Shown: piece by piece, positions 1 through 9,195 of the stretch | How positions within the stretch are numbered: the first letter of the stretch is position 1 | How the letters are laid out: each line of letters begins with the position of its first letter | Origin: Bacteroidales bacterium | GTDB taxonomy: Bacteria > Bacteroidota > Bacteroidia > Bacteroidales > VadinHA17 | Length of the DNA: 64,000 bases | Assembly: GCA_021371855.1 (NCBI GenBank) | Contig: JAJFVL010000027.1 | Span: forward strand, 1-64,000 | Reading direction: 5' to 3' | Program-made: the position numbers and the translations under genes | The notes under the pieces: generated by a model | Told to the model about the DNA's origin: nothing | What the model saw: only the letters and a program-made list of their open reading frames with translations | Database searches by the model: none

Positions 1-808
1 CATTCAGATTAATTGCTCCCCCTGATATCGTTGTTGCCCCTGATATTGTCGCTCCTGCCTGACCAGTCAGCAACCCCGCTGATGTGATCGTCCCGGAGCC
101 TGTCGTCGAGATATTACCGCTTGTGGTCACTGCATCTCCCGGTGTTGTCGGTGTCAGTACATTTACTGTGCGACTCCAGTAACCAAGGATACCGGTAGTC
201 GGTGGGGTCGAAGTCAATCCACTCGCACTGTTTGTATATACACCTGCATCGGGTGTTAATCCACTAAGTGTCAATCCTGTAAACGTGGGGGTCGCCCCGC
301 TGTGGATATCCTGAACAGTATTAAGCGTTATGCTTCCCACACCATGAGTAACTAAAATATTATTACTTCCATATAATGTTTTGTATTCATTTTCACTCCC
401 TGCTGCATTCATTCCCAGAAGTTGGTTTGATCCGCCAAGAGTAGCTGACCCCATTACAGCTTTCCATCCACTGTCGTAGTACCAGAAAGATTTTGTGTCG
501 GTAGCATAGACCAACAGACCCTGAGCCGGTGAAGGGATTGCCAGCATATTGGCAAATGTCATTCGCGGAGCCAGGAATCCTTTGAATGTACCGCTTGTCC
601 ATTTCAGCTCTAAGATAGACGAAGGATCCGGACTAATCGAAGTCTCACTGATCCCTACCCCCTGAGCAAATGATTGCTGACCGCTTAATATCCCAAAGAG
701 AATCACTATGAACAGAACGATTCCGGAAGGAGTCAGGAATACCCGCTTCCCTGTCTGCCATCTTCTTTTACAAGAAATCCAAGAAGATGTGTTTCGTGTC
801 GTTTCCAT
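1..808 (-). CDS. secreted tail-fibre-like surface protein (5' part only)
   Basis: An open frame of 269 codons runs from an ATG at 808 to the window edge with no stop, so only the N-terminal part is present. The start has an AGGAGG 6 nt upstream (815-820 on the complement), unusually strong for Bacteroidota. Residues 1-25 are basic, followed by a hydrophobic segment (about 26-46) ending near SFAQG, as in a long signal peptide. Residues 50-130 include LAPRMT, SPAQGLLVYATD and FWYYDSGWKAV, a pattern seen in Bacteroidota proteins with phage-tail-fibre-like heads. After about residue 150 the protein becomes Gly/Thr/Ser-rich with repeated TTSG- and TISG-type stretches, which suggests a fibrous stalk. 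The function is unknown; surface exposure is inferred. Confidence 0.7.
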   Translation of the reverse strand, partial: METTRNTSSWISCKRRWQTGKRVFLTPSGIVLFIVILFGILSGQQSFAQGVGISETSISPDPSSILELKWTSGTFKGFLAPRMTFANMLAIPSPAQGLLVYATDTKSFWYYDSGWKAVMGSATLGGSNQLLGMNAAGSENEYKTLYGSNNILVTHGVGSITLNTVQDIHSGATPTFTGLTLSGLTPDAGVYTNSASGLTSTPPTTGILGYWSRTVNVLTPTTPGDAVTTSGNISTTGSGTITSAGLLTGQAGATISGATTISGGAINLN

Positions 809-831
809 ACTATACCTCCTGTTTCCTATGT

Positions 832-1294
832 TGTATATTTATCTTAAAATTCTGTTTATCATGTATTTTAAAGTAATAAAATACTTTTAAACCCATCTCT
901 TTCATCGAACTAAAAAAGACAAAACAAACACCCTTCAATTCTTTTTCTTTTTTTTAAGAATCGAAAAATGTCAGTCAAATCTTGATACCCGCCTTTCAAA
1001 GCCAAGAACAGACAATTATTATATCTTTCTTAAGACTATTCTAAACTAAGCAAGGTTGCACTATAGCAACCATTTATTAATATTTAAAGATAAAGATTAT
1101 TTCAAATTTCTATCCTATTTTTTGACCAACTAAACTAAAACTTTGATGGCAGTTACATTTCTGATGAAACCCACATGATTGAACGCAATCACAAACACGT
1201 ATAAATATAATTTTTAATCATGTGTGGTTCCATCATACCATTAAAATCAGAATTATATTATGATGAAAAATGTAAAATGGAAGGGGGAACAGTA
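832..1294. other. AT-rich intergenic stretch
   Basis: About 460 bases between the start of the fibre-like gene and the queA terminator. It has no convincing gene on either strand and no long repeat. It presumably holds the promoter of the fibre-like gene, but I cannot fix a TTG/TAnnTTTG pair with confidence. Confidence 0.4.
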
Positions 1295-1331
1295 TAAAAA
1301 CAAAACCGGGAGGCTTCAAAAAACCTCCCGA
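1295..1331 (-). terminator. rho-independent terminator of queA
   Basis: Perfect 7-bp inverted repeat CGGGAGG (1307-1313) / CCTCCCG (1324-1330) with a 10-nt loop. Read on the minus strand, the stem is followed by a T-rich run (GTTTTGTTTTTATACT). It lies about 73 nt after the queA stop codon. Confidence 0.8.
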
Positions 1332-1403
1332 TTTAAATTCTAAATAATTATAATCCTTTCAGATCGTATTAAAATCAGACTGCAAGACAATAAGACAGTC
1401 TGA

Positions 1404-2453
1404 CTAAATAACTAACATGGCATCGCCATAGGTACCAAACCTGTACTTCTCCTTTACCGCAATTTTATAAGCGTCAAAAAGGAGGTCATATCCGGCAAAA
1501 GCCGACACCATCATAAGCAACGTTGAATATGGAAGATGGAAATTGCTGATCATCATATCAGGCACCTTAAATTCATATGGGGGAAAAATAAACTTATTTG
1601 TCCAGCCATCAAATGGTTTCAGGTAGCCATCGGTCGAAACTGAACTCTCAAGTGTCCTGACCACAGTAGTACCAACAGCACATATCTTGTACTTATTATC
1701 TTTGGCTTTATTCACAATATCGACAGCCTCATCAGTGATTATGATCCTTTCGGAATCAACTTTATGTTTGGTCAGGTCCTCAACATCAACGCTTCTGAAA
1801 TTACCCAGACCAACATGTAAAGTAATTTCTGCAAATTCAACGCCAATGATCTCAAGCTTTTTAAGCAGCTCCCTGCTGAAATGCAAACCTGCGGTGGGAG
1901 CAGCAACAGCTCCTTCGTACCTGGCAAAAATAGTCTGGTATCTTTCACTATCTTCCGGCTCAACAGGTCTGTTGATAAACTTTGGAAGAGGAGTCTCCCC
2001 CAGGCTGTAGAGTGTCTTCTTAAACTCTTCATAGGTTCCGTCAAACAGGAACCTCAGTGTCCTTCCCCTTGAAGTGGTATTGTCAATTACCTCTGCAACC
2101 AGCAGATCATCTTCTCCAAAATACAATTTATTACCTATTCTGATCTTTCTGGCCGGATCGACTAAAACATCCCACAGACGCTGTTCTTTGTTCAGCTCCC
2201 TTAACAAAAAGACCTCGATCTCGGCTCCTGTCTTTTCCTTGTTTCCATATAATCTTGCGGGAAAAACTTTTGTATTATTGAAAACCAGAACATCATTTTC
2301 GCTGAAATATTCGATGATATCTTTAAAAACCTTATGCTGGATCTCTCCACTCTTTCTGTCAACGACCATTAACCGGCATTCATCCCTGTTTTCAGAAGGG
2401 TAAAGAGCAATAAGTTCCTGTGGTAAATTGTACCTGAATTGTGATAATTTCAT
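1404..2453 (-). CDS. queA: S-adenosylmethionine:tRNA ribosyltransferase-isomerase
   Basis: QueA transfers and isomerises the ribosyl moiety of SAM onto 7-aminomethyl-7-deazaguanine in tRNA, forming epoxyqueuosine. The 349-residue product has the usual family length (about 350) and begins [16 protein letters not shown], a typical QueA N-terminus. Family motifs visible are [10 protein letters not shown] in the middle and [10 protein letters not shown] in the C-terminal third. The frame stays open 25 codons further upstream (to 2528), but those residues do not look like QueA, so the ATG at 2453 is preferred. It is the last gene of the minus-strand run, 154 nt after truB, and is followed by a clear terminator. 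A weak AATTATCA/TGATAATT hairpin sits at the truB stop in between. Confidence 0.95.
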   Translation of the reverse strand: MKLSQFRYNLPQELIALYPSENRDECRLMVVDRKSGEIQHKVFKDIIEYFSENDVLVFNNTKVFPARLYGNKEKTGAEIEVFLLRELNKEQRLWDVLVDPARKIRIGNKLYFGEDDLLVAEVIDNTTSRGRTLRFLFDGTYEEFKKTLYSLGETPLPKFINRPVEPEDSERYQTIFARYEGAVAAPTAGLHFSRELLKKLEIIGVEFAEITLHVGLGNFRSVDVEDLTKHKVDSERIIITDEAVDIVNKAKDNKYKICAVGTTVVRTLESSVSTDGYLKPFDGWTNKFIFPPYEFKVPDMMISNFHLPYSTLLMMVSAFAGYDLLFDAYKIAVKEKYRFGTYGDAMLVI

Positions 2454-2607
2454 AATAAATATATAATCATTTGATTTAAAGAAATCCTTTATACGTAAAA
2501 ATATCTGATTTGTTTCATCAGAATGCATTTTATTTTTTTGATAACCTGGGGGGAGGCACCAAGATCATATACCCACACTTAAGAAAATTATCATTTTTGA
2601 TTGATAA

Positions 2608-3324
2608 TTAACAAGATATTGATTTCACTTGTTCAAGATATTCCTGAAATTTTTCTATGGTGAAAGCCTCACTTACATGAAACTGACCTATTGAAGTTCT
2701 CTCGAGTGCTGATAAATAGCCTCCGCTTTTCAGAGCCTCTCCAAAATCCCTTGCAAAAGACCGGATATATGTTCCCTTACTGCATACTAGCCTGATTTTT
2801 GTCTCAGGGATGCCAAACGAAAGCAGTTCAATTTCCCTGAAATAAACTGTTACAGGTTCAAGTTCTTTTTCTATACCCTGCCTTGCATATTCATAAGCCC
2901 GTTTCCCTGCTATCAGTTTTGCCGAATAGATCGGAGGAAGCTGCTTTTGCTCTCCCAGAAAACCATCAAGGACTTTTCTTAAGTTCTCTTCAGTAATATG
3001 TCCAGTGGGATAATGTCTGTCTGTCTCCGTTTCAAGATCAAATGAGGGTGTCGTTTCTCCCAAATGAATTGTTGCAACATATTCCTTATCCAGATCACGG
3101 AAGCTGTCAATTTTTTTTGTAGCCTTGCCTGTGCATACTATCATTAATCCGCTTGCAAGCGGATCAAGTGTACCGGCATGGCCAACTTTTAATTTTTTTA
3201 TTCCGAGTGCGCTCCTGATCATTATTCTGACCTTGTTCACAAGATCAAAAGAAGTCCAGTATGCAGGTTTATTAAACAGGAGAACCTGTCCCTCCTCAAA
3301 AATTGTCGGTTTTTCAGATGACAT
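2608..3324 (-). CDS. truB: tRNA pseudouridine-55 synthase
   Basis: TruB makes pseudouridine 55 in the T-loop of most tRNAs. The 238-residue protein carries the catalytic motif GTLDPLASG with Asp54 as nucleophile, preceded by KVGHAG, and later KRAYEYAR and KGTYIRSFARDFG, all standard TruB blocks. It lacks a long C-terminal PUA extension, which fits the shorter Bacteroidota form. Its start overlaps the end of uppP by 11 nt, which indicates co-transcription and probably translational coupling. This is the fixed uppP-truB-queA order of many Bacteroidota. Confidence 0.95.
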   Translation of the reverse strand: MSSEKPTIFEEGQVLLFNKPAYWTSFDLVNKVRIMIRSALGIKKLKVGHAGTLDPLASGLMIVCTGKATKKIDSFRDLDKEYVATIHLGETTPSFDLETETDRHYPTGHITEENLRKVLDGFLGEQKQLPPIYSAKLIAGKRAYEYARQGIEKELEPVTVYFREIELLSFGIPETKIRLVCSKGTYIRSFARDFGEALKSGGYLSALERTSIGQFHVSEAFTIEKFQEYLEQVKSISC

Positions 3325-4105
3325 GCAAGCCTAGTAAAATTGAGAAGATACCAACTAAAACACAGTAAACAGCGAACCATGTAAGGTTTCCTTTTTTAAC
3401 AAGATTTATCATCCATTTACATGCATAATAACCTGACACAAATGCTGTTACGAAACCAATTAAAATAATAAAAACGGAAGTCCCCTCTGTAGAGAAATCA
3501 CCTGATTTCATTTCAACCAGATTTGCCCCGATAATTGGGATCAGGACCATTAAAAAAGAAAACTTTGCTATATCAGATTTTTTGTTACCAAGCATCATCC
3601 CTGTAGCAATAGTGGCCCCTGACCTCGAAATAGCAGGAAGAACGGCTATAGCCTGGGCTATACCGATTATAAAAGAATCAATATATCCTATCTGCCTTTC
3701 TTTTGGTTTTATGAATAAAGGCATCAACAGCAGAACGGCTGTGATTATGAATTGAATTCCCAGAGAGATCATATTCCCGGCAAAATATCCTTCAATTATA
3801 TCATTAAGGAAGAAACCTGTTATCCCAACAGGTATCATCGAGATGAATATTTTAAAAACATATTCAGTCTCTTCATTCAGCCTGAATTTAAAAAATCCCT
3901 TAAATAAATCCCTGATCTCTTTCCAAAGCACCAGGATGGTACTTAGAACAGTAGCTCCATGGACTGCTACGGAAAAATAGAAATTTGTCTCATTATTTAT
4001 TCCGAAAAGATACTTCCCCAGCTCAAGGTGCCCCGAGCTGCTGACGGGTAAGAATTCTGTTAATCCCTGGATCAATCCAAGAACAAATGCCTCAAACCAA
4101 TTCAT
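3314..4105 (-). CDS. uppP: undecaprenyl-diphosphate phosphatase
   Basis: UppP (BacA) dephosphorylates undecaprenyl pyrophosphate at the inner membrane, recycling the lipid carrier for peptidoglycan and other glycans; it confers bacitracin tolerance when abundant. The 263-residue protein is hydrophobic with about eight membrane segments and has both signature blocks: GLTEFLPVSSSGHL near the N-terminus and PAISRSGATIATG in the second half. Length matches the family. It lies between DUF3098 and truB on the same strand; a structured 84-bp element separates it from the DUF3098 gene. Confidence 0.95.
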   Translation of the reverse strand: MNWFEAFVLGLIQGLTEFLPVSSSGHLELGKYLFGINNETNFYFSVAVHGATVLSTILVLWKEIRDLFKGFFKFRLNEETEYVFKIFISMIPVGITGFFLNDIIEGYFAGNMISLGIQFIITAVLLLMPLFIKPKERQIGYIDSFIIGIAQAIAVLPAISRSGATIATGMMLGNKKSDIAKFSFLMVLIPIIGANLVEMKSGDFSTEGTSVFIILIGFVTAFVSGYYACKWMINLVKKGNLTWFAVYCVLVGIFSILLGLHVI

Positions 4106-4131
4106 ATAATGTTAATTTTCAGATAATAAAT

Positions 4132-4215
4132 AAAGTGCCTTGATTGCCCGGAGTACCTTGAGTTAAGAAGGTACGACTTTAGTCACACTTGACTTCAGCC
4201 CGCTTCAGGCACTTT
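4132..4215. repeat. nested inverted repeats between DUF3098 gene and uppP
   Basis: An outer perfect 9-bp inverted repeat, AAAGTGCCT (4132-4140) and AGGCACTTT (4207-4215), encloses an inner perfect 7-bp one, GTACCTT (4153-4159) and AAGGTAC (4168-4174). The element fills most of the 113-nt gap inside the operon, so its RNA could fold into a two-stem structure. There is no T-run for a simple terminator. The string CTTTAGTCAC inside it recurs near 9170, just before the PorZ-like gene, suggesting pieces of a dispersed repeat. Confidence 0.6.
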
Positions 4216-4218
4216 TGC

Positions 4219-4476
4219 TCACTTCTCATTGTCTTTGGGCTTCTTCATAATTGCCCATATCTCGAATACAAAGCCTGCCAGTACAACTATCGGGGCAAGA
4301 GTTATTCTCCTGAAACTGAATATATCGTTACTGAATTTATCGGGACTTTCTGCTTTGCCTCCAAGCATCAGCAAAAATCCCACAACTATAATAGCAAATC
4401 CTATAGCAAGCAGTTTATAATTTTCACGTCCCAGCGCAAAATGTAATTTTTCCTTGTCTTCGTTTTTTGTGCCCAT
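4219..4476 (-). CDS. DUF3098 family membrane protein
   Basis: An 85-residue protein with two membrane segments (about residues 20-40 and 60-77). The block ALGRENYKLLAIGFAI at the N-terminus, followed by IFSFRRITLAPIVVLAG, is characteristic of DUF3098, a small Bacteroidota-specific family of unknown function. It sits 7 nt downstream of ftsX and upstream of uppP, the usual position of this family, which suggests a role in envelope biogenesis or division. That role is inferred only from position. Confidence 0.85.
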   Translation of the reverse strand: MGTKNEDKEKLHFALGRENYKLLAIGFAIIVVGFLLMLGGKAESPDKFSNDIFSFRRITLAPIVVLAGFVFEIWAIMKKPKDNEK

Positions 4477-4483
4477 AATGCAA

Positions 4484-5395
4484 TCAATAATAAAGTTCGT
4501 CTTCAGAAATACTCAGGTACCTGTTAACTGAAAAAAATGTTGAAACAACATTTATTAACACTCCGATTATAATAAGAGAAGCTCCAAGAAGAAGTAATAA
4601 GTTGGTGCTTTCAAAAGTAAACATCAAAAAGAACTCCTTTTCGATTAAATAAAGAAGTCCCAGTAATAAACTCATTGCGATAAGTGCAGCTATCAGACCA
4701 TGTAATGCGCTCTGGACAAGAAATGGCTTCCGGATAAAAGCCCTGGTTGCACCTACAAGTTGCATTGTCCGTATCAGAAACCTCCTGGAATATATGGATA
4801 ACCTTATTGTATTATTAATTATTGTCAATGCTATCAGAAAGAGGAATGAGCTTATCACTAGTAAAAACAAACTAACCTTTCTTACATTTTCATTAATGAG
4901 AAATAATAATGATTCCTGATAATAGACCTCTTTTACAAACGGATATTCAAGGACATACTTTTCAATATTTGACACACTGTCGGGACTTGTATATCCGGCA
5001 TAAAGGTATACATCGATTGATGGAGGAAGGGGATTATCTCCAAGAAAATTTATAAAATCTTCGCCAAGATCTTCTTTCATTTTTGTGGCTGCTTCATCCT
5101 TCGAAACATATTTTGTCGATTTGACATAAGGTTTTGCATCAAGATCTTTCTGCAACATCCTTATATCTGCCTCTTTTGCCTCATCGTCGAGCATTACCGA
5201 AAAAGAAAGGCTTTCACGAAAATAGTCTGATAACTCCCTCGCATTTATAAGAACAAGCCCGAGAACACCTAAAAGAAAAAGCACCAGCGAAATACTGACC
5301 ACCAAAGTCAGATAAGAACTCTTCAATCGCGTTTTGTTTAATTCTTTAGCCTTCTTCTTCACTCTTGTTCTGTCAAATTTATTTCCTGAACTCAA
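4484..5395 (-). CDS. ftsX: FtsX-like cell-division permease
   Basis: FtsX pairs with the ATPase FtsE and couples division to periplasmic peptidoglycan hydrolases. The 303-residue protein has a basic cytoplasmic N-terminus, a first membrane segment at about 28-50, an extracytoplasmic domain of about 115 residues (including DEAATKMKEDLGEDF), then three C-terminal membrane segments with the FtsX core RRFLIRTMQLVGATRAFIRK. Length and topology match FtsX. No ftsE is in the window, as is common in Bacteroidota where ftsX is unlinked from ftsE. The stop is 7 nt before the DUF3098 gene; ilvE lies 78 nt upstream. Confidence 0.92.
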   Translation of the reverse strand: MSSGNKFDRTRVKKKAKELNKTRLKSSYLTLVVSISLVLFLLGVLGLVLINARELSDYFRESLSFSVMLDDEAKEADIRMLQKDLDAKPYVKSTKYVSKDEAATKMKEDLGEDFINFLGDNPLPPSIDVYLYAGYTSPDSVSNIEKYVLEYPFVKEVYYQESLLFLINENVRKVSLFLLVISSFLFLIALTIINNTIRLSIYSRRFLIRTMQLVGATRAFIRKPFLVQSALHGLIAALIAMSLLLGLLYLIEKEFFLMFTFESTNLLLLLGASLIIIGVLINVVSTFFSVNRYLSISEDELYY

Positions 5396-5473
5396 CCCCT
5401 ATCCCCCTCTCCGTTTCGCAAAGAAGGGGAATTCCTGAGGCTGACTTTTATCTTTTTACTTTTATCTTTTGTC

Positions 5474-6493
5474 TTAATCCACAATAGTAACCCACCCGAA
5501 CGGATCCGGTTCATCACCGTATTGGATGGCGATAAGCTTTTTATAAAGTTTAAGGGAAACCGGACCGGGTTCACAATCCTTACTATACTCATAAACCTTG
5601 TTGTTCAGAGGATCAAATATCTTAGCTATCGGACCGATAACTGCTGCTGTTCCACACATTCCGGCCTCAGTGAATGTGGAAAGTTCTTCAATTGGGACCT
5701 GGCGTCTTTCAACTTTCATTCCCAGACTCTTTGCCACTTCAATAAGACTCATATTAGTTATAGAATTAAGTATTGAGTCAGATTTAGGTGTTATATATGT
5801 ATTATCTTTTATACCAAAGAAGTTTGCAGGGCCACACTCATCAATATACTTTCTTTCCCTGGCATCAAGGAAAATTATATTGGAATATCCTTTTTCATGG
5901 CCATCAACGATAGCCTTCAGGCTTGCAGCATAATTGCCCCCCACTTTGTACGTACCGGTTCCCATAGGAGCAGCTCTGTCACAATCCCTGCAGATCATCA
6001 TATCAACCGGCTTTACACCTCCTTTGAAATAAGGTCCTACAGGTGTAACAAATATAATGAAAGTATATTCCGTAGCCGGCTTTACACCCACCTCAGCTCC
6101 ACTGCCGTATAATAAAGGCCTGATATATAACGATGCACCTGATTCGTATGGAGGCACAAATTTCTTGTTCAGCTGAATTACTTTAAACAATGCTTCTTTA
6201 AACTTCTCAATTGGAAATGGAGCCATCATGATGCCATTTGCCGACAATATCATCCTCTTTGCATTTTCCTCCCAGCGAAAAAGTCTGATCTTTCCATCTT
6301 TACCCATATAAGCTTTCAGCCCTTCGAATGCTTCCTGCCCATAATGTAAAGCTGTTGCTGCAATATGCATATTAATGTATTCCGATGAAGAAACTTCCAT
6401 TTCTCCCCATTTACCATCTCTATAAAAACACCGAATATTGTAATCTGTCTTTATGTATCCGAATGGCAGATTTTTCCAATCAATCTTTTCCAT
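5474..6493 (-). CDS. ilvE: branched-chain amino acid aminotransferase
   Basis: A PLP enzyme of fold type IV that interconverts Leu, Ile and Val with their 2-oxo acids. The 339 residues match the family. ALHYGQEAFEGLKAY lies near residue 50, the Schiff-base lysine is probably Lys183 in GTGTYKVGGNYA, and IDECGPANFFG and GTAAVIGPI follow in the C-terminal half. It resembles the eukaryote-like BCAT2 branch common in Bacteroidota rather than the short E. coli type. It is the first gene of the minus-strand run; a good promoter is seen at 6518-6549. The 78-nt gap to ftsX contains a degenerate CCCCTCTCC-type palindrome. Confidence 0.93.
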   Translation of the reverse strand: MEKIDWKNLPFGYIKTDYNIRCFYRDGKWGEMEVSSSEYINMHIAATALHYGQEAFEGLKAYMGKDGKIRLFRWEENAKRMILSANGIMMAPFPIEKFKEALFKVIQLNKKFVPPYESGASLYIRPLLYGSGAEVGVKPATEYTFIIFVTPVGPYFKGGVKPVDMMICRDCDRAAPMGTGTYKVGGNYAASLKAIVDGHEKGYSNIIFLDARERKYIDECGPANFFGIKDNTYITPKSDSILNSITNMSLIEVAKSLGMKVERRQVPIEELSTFTEAGMCGTAAVIGPIAKIFDPLNNKVYEYSKDCEPGPVSLKLYKKLIAIQYGDEPDPFGWVTIVD

Positions 6494-6517
6494 ATCATTG
6501 TTAATTTAAATAATTGG

Positions 6518-6549
6518 TAAAAATACATTTTTAAAATATATCTTATCAA
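6518..6549 (-). promoter_or_regulatory. Bacteroidota-type promoter of ilvE
   Basis: On the minus strand, TTG (6547-6549) is followed after 21 nt by TATTTTTA (6518-6525), a 7/8 match to the TAnnTTTG box at -7. It ends 25 nt before the ilvE start, a reasonable leader length. Confidence 0.55.
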
Positions 6550-6570
6550 CTTTTCACCCCGGAAATTGGT

Positions 6571-8424
6571 TTATTCAATATTTTCAAGAAGTCCTGCAAT
6601 CTGATCATTCACCGGAACGCTCCTGAGGAGCCTGGCTGTATTTGTAATGAATTCATGGTCGGTCAAAAGTTTTTTCTGCATTTCTATCCAGGTTTTCCTG
6701 TCATTATGTTTCCCATATTCTGTCCTCTCCCTTAACAATTTGTCAGTGAGTTTCATATAGTCAACACGTCCCAGATAATCATATCTGGCATCGTGCAATA
6801 TATTATCAGATAAGGATTCCTGATGACCGGCATACGAATTTCTAATAATTTTTGTGGCCGATTCAATATTTCCGCGGTTAAAAGCATATTTCGGAAGGAT
6901 CTCCTCAACAAGGCGCAATGACGCTTCCATCGGTTTTTCATAATCAGATATATAACCTGTAAAAAGAAATATGGATGCCAGTTTTAAATTGATATATTCC
7001 TCTTCGGGAAGTTTTTCAGCTGTTGAAAGCAGTTCGACATGGTTACTGATATTCTTTACAAGCGCCGAGTTATGAAAATAAAGGTTTGGAGAAGCCTCAT
7101 CATCAAACATCTTTGTTATCATTTCTTCAATGTCCTGAAGTTTTATCATCTGCATTTTAATGATAAATTTTCTGCTAGGGGCGCCGTTTTCATCACATAA
7201 TTCCGGAATGATCCCATTCACAAAATACATCTCAAGTTCCCCTTTGTATTTTACAGGCATCTTACCACGATATTCGCAGTCAAAAAAATCTTTCACAAAT
7301 TCATATGTAGTACCCGAAATATTTATTTTACCAGCTTCTCCCGAAGATTCCATCCGGCTTGCAGTATTTACTGTATCGCCCCAGATGTCATATGACAGTT
7401 TTTTCTGGCCAACAACTCCTGCAACTACCGTACCTGTATGTATCCCAATTCTTATATCCCAGTATTTCATCCCCTCGAGTTCGGATGTTTTTTTTAGTTT
7501 ATTCATATATGTCCTCATCTCAAGTGCTGCCAGAATGACTTCAACAGGATTTGTCCTGTTCTTTTCAGGTATTCCTCCGGCACACATATATGCGTCACCG
7601 ATAGTCTTGATTTTTTCAATCCCATACTTCTCCACAACTGAATCAAAATGGAAAAAGAATTTGTCAAGCTCATCAATTAAAATTTCTGGGTTCATCTCTT
7701 CCGCGATCTTTGTAAAACCCTGGATATCTGAAAACAGAACTGTAACAAAATTATATTTGATCTTGGTTGCTTTTCCCTTGGCTATTATTTCATCTGCAGT
7801 AGTTTTAGGAAGGACATTTGCAAGCAACGCCTCTGTTTTTTCTTTTTCAATTATCAGATCTTCCGTTCTCTTATTGATAATCTGTTCCAGCATATATTGC
7901 TTCCTGGCGAACCTGAGATTCAGCTGATCGTATAGAGCCCATACTATCAATGAGACTAAAATCAGATAAAAAACTATTGCTATGCCCGAGAAGTACCATA
8001 TCGGGAGTACTCTGAACGTAAAAGCCCGGATCTCCGTCTCTGTTTTACCATTGGCACGGAATCTTGCCTGAAATGTGTAATGACCGGCCGGAAGGTTTGT
8101 GTATTCCTTAAAATTCTTCCGGTTCCAGAGAGTCCATACTTTATCAAATCCTTTTAGAAAATATTGATATTCAAAAGCATCGTCTCCCTGTAGTTCAAAA
8201 GTGATATTATTGTTACGGTGATTAATAATAAGGCTATTGCTGAAAAACAAATGTTTATCAGTTTTGCCTAAAGGAACTGAAATTACAGAATCACCATTTA
8301 TTGTTACGTGTGCCAGTACGGGGATTTCTTCTGTACAATAAGCAGATTCAGATGCAGAAGCTTGTAAAATGGATAAAAACAAAATAATCCAATAAAAAAA
8401 AATCGACCTCCCGGAATAAGACAT
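6571..8424 (-). CDS. membrane-bound class III adenylate cyclase with Y_Y_Y and degenerate HD domain
   Basis: Domain order in 617 residues: signal peptide (1-25), a Y_Y_Y-type extracytoplasmic beta domain (about 60-140, with YQYFLKGFDKVWTLW), one membrane segment (about 145-167), coiled coil (about 175-205), class III cyclase domain (about 222-400), and a C-terminal HD-like domain (about 430-600). The cyclase looks complete: metal ligands Asp233 (FSDIQGFT) and Asp277 (IKTIGD), adenine-selecting Lys273 and Asp346 (SYDIWGD), transition-state Asn353 and Arg357. This predicts cAMP rather than cGMP. In the HD-like part the metal-binding HD pair is replaced (FTGYI where the paralogue at 11494-12900 has HDVGH), so this half is probably only regulatory. 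Transcribed divergently from rdgB. Confidence 0.85.
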   Translation of the reverse strand: MSYSGRSIFFYWIILFLSILQASASESAYCTEEIPVLAHVTINGDSVISVPLGKTDKHLFFSNSLIINHRNNNITFELQGDDAFEYQYFLKGFDKVWTLWNRKNFKEYTNLPAGHYTFQARFRANGKTETEIRAFTFRVLPIWYFSGIAIVFYLILVSLIVWALYDQLNLRFARKQYMLEQIINKRTEDLIIEKEKTEALLANVLPKTTADEIIAKGKATKIKYNFVTVLFSDIQGFTKIAEEMNPEILIDELDKFFFHFDSVVEKYGIEKIKTIGDAYMCAGGIPEKNRTNPVEVILAALEMRTYMNKLKKTSELEGMKYWDIRIGIHTGTVVAGVVGQKKLSYDIWGDTVNTASRMESSGEAGKINISGTTYEFVKDFFDCEYRGKMPVKYKGELEMYFVNGIIPELCDENGAPSRKFIIKMQMIKLQDIEEMITKMFDDEASPNLYFHNSALVKNISNHVELLSTAEKLPEEEYINLKLASIFLFTGYISDYEKPMEASLRLVEEILPKYAFNRGNIESATKIIRNSYAGHQESLSDNILHDARYDYLGRVDYMKLTDKLLRERTEYGKHNDRKTWIEMQKKLLTDHEFITNTARLLRSVPVNDQIAGLLENIE

Positions 8425-8501
8425 AAATAATTATTTTGCTTTTTATTAATCCAAATGTAACACTTAAAACAGTCCGGTCAAAAGGAAAGCCCAATTTTGA
8501 G

Positions 8502-8509
8502 TATTTTTG
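8502..8509 (+). promoter_or_regulatory. possible -7 box of rdgB
   Basis: TATTTTTG matches TAnnTTTG and lies 19 nt before the rdgB start in the 104-nt divergent gap. No TTG is found at the expected distance upstream, so only half of a promoter is seen. Confidence 0.35.
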
Positions 8510-8528
8510 CATCTTTAACTGAATAAGC

Positions 8529-9131
8529 ATGAATTTAGTATTTGCTTCAAATAATCAACATAAGATCAGGGAGATCAGGAGTATTCTCGGCAATAGTTTC
8601 ACTCTTCTGAGTCTGAACGATGTTAGCATCCACGAGGATATTCCTGAGGATGAACCTCTTCTGGAAGGAAACGCTCTATCAAAAGCCAGGTATGTTCATA
8701 ACGCCACTGGCATGAATGTTTTCGCAGATGATACCGGTCTGGAAATTGAGGCCTTAAATGGTTTGCCCGGGGTCCATTCTGCAAGGTTTGCAGGAGAAAA
8801 TAAAGATTCATCTGCAAACATTAAAAAAGTTCTTTTATTGCTCGGTAAAACAGAAAACCGGAAAGCCCGGTTCAGAACTGTTATTGCACTTATTCTGGAA
8901 AAAAAGGAATACCTTTTCGAAGGGATAGTTAACGGTTCAATTATCAGTGAAAAAAGAGGTAAAGAAGGGTTTGGCTATGATCCGGTTTTTATTCCCGACG
9001 GGAAAAACCTGACATTTGCTGAGATGGATCTTGCTGAAAAAAACACTATCTCGCACAGGGCAAGAGCTTTCGAAAAATTAAAAGAGTTTTTGCATCAGTA
9101 CTCTGTTTCAAACAATAAAGAGACAGTTTAA
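8529..9131 (+). CDS. rdgB: non-canonical purine NTP pyrophosphatase (dITP/XTP diphosphatase)
   Basis: RdgB/HAM1 hydrolyses ITP, dITP and XTP to monophosphates, keeping deaminated purines out of nucleic acids. The 200-residue protein has the N-terminal SNNQHKIREI block, the central FADDTGLEIEALNGLPGVHSA motif with acidic metal-binding residues, and the C-terminal GFGYDPVF and ISHRARAFEKL motifs. Length is normal. It starts 104 nt from the divergent cyclase gene and is followed 64 nt later by the PorZ-like gene on the same strand. Confidence 0.96.
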   Translation: MNLVFASNNQHKIREIRSILGNSFTLLSLNDVSIHEDIPEDEPLLEGNALSKARYVHNATGMNVFADDTGLEIEALNGLPGVHSARFAGENKDSSANIKKVLLLLGKTENRKARFRTVIALILEKKEYLFEGIVNGSIISEKRGKEGFGYDPVFIPDGKNLTFAEMDLAEKNTISHRARAFEKLKEFLHQYSVSNNKETV

Positions 9132-9195
9132 TTGTTTATTTTTATCAGATAAATGCCTGATATGGACTGAACTTTAGTCACTCTGGTCACTTAAT

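Noticed and set aside
7160..7927. Plus-strand frame of 255 codons opposite the first cyclase gene
   Set aside because: It lies completely within a clear coding region on the other strand, has no family pattern and looks like the complement of cyclase codons.
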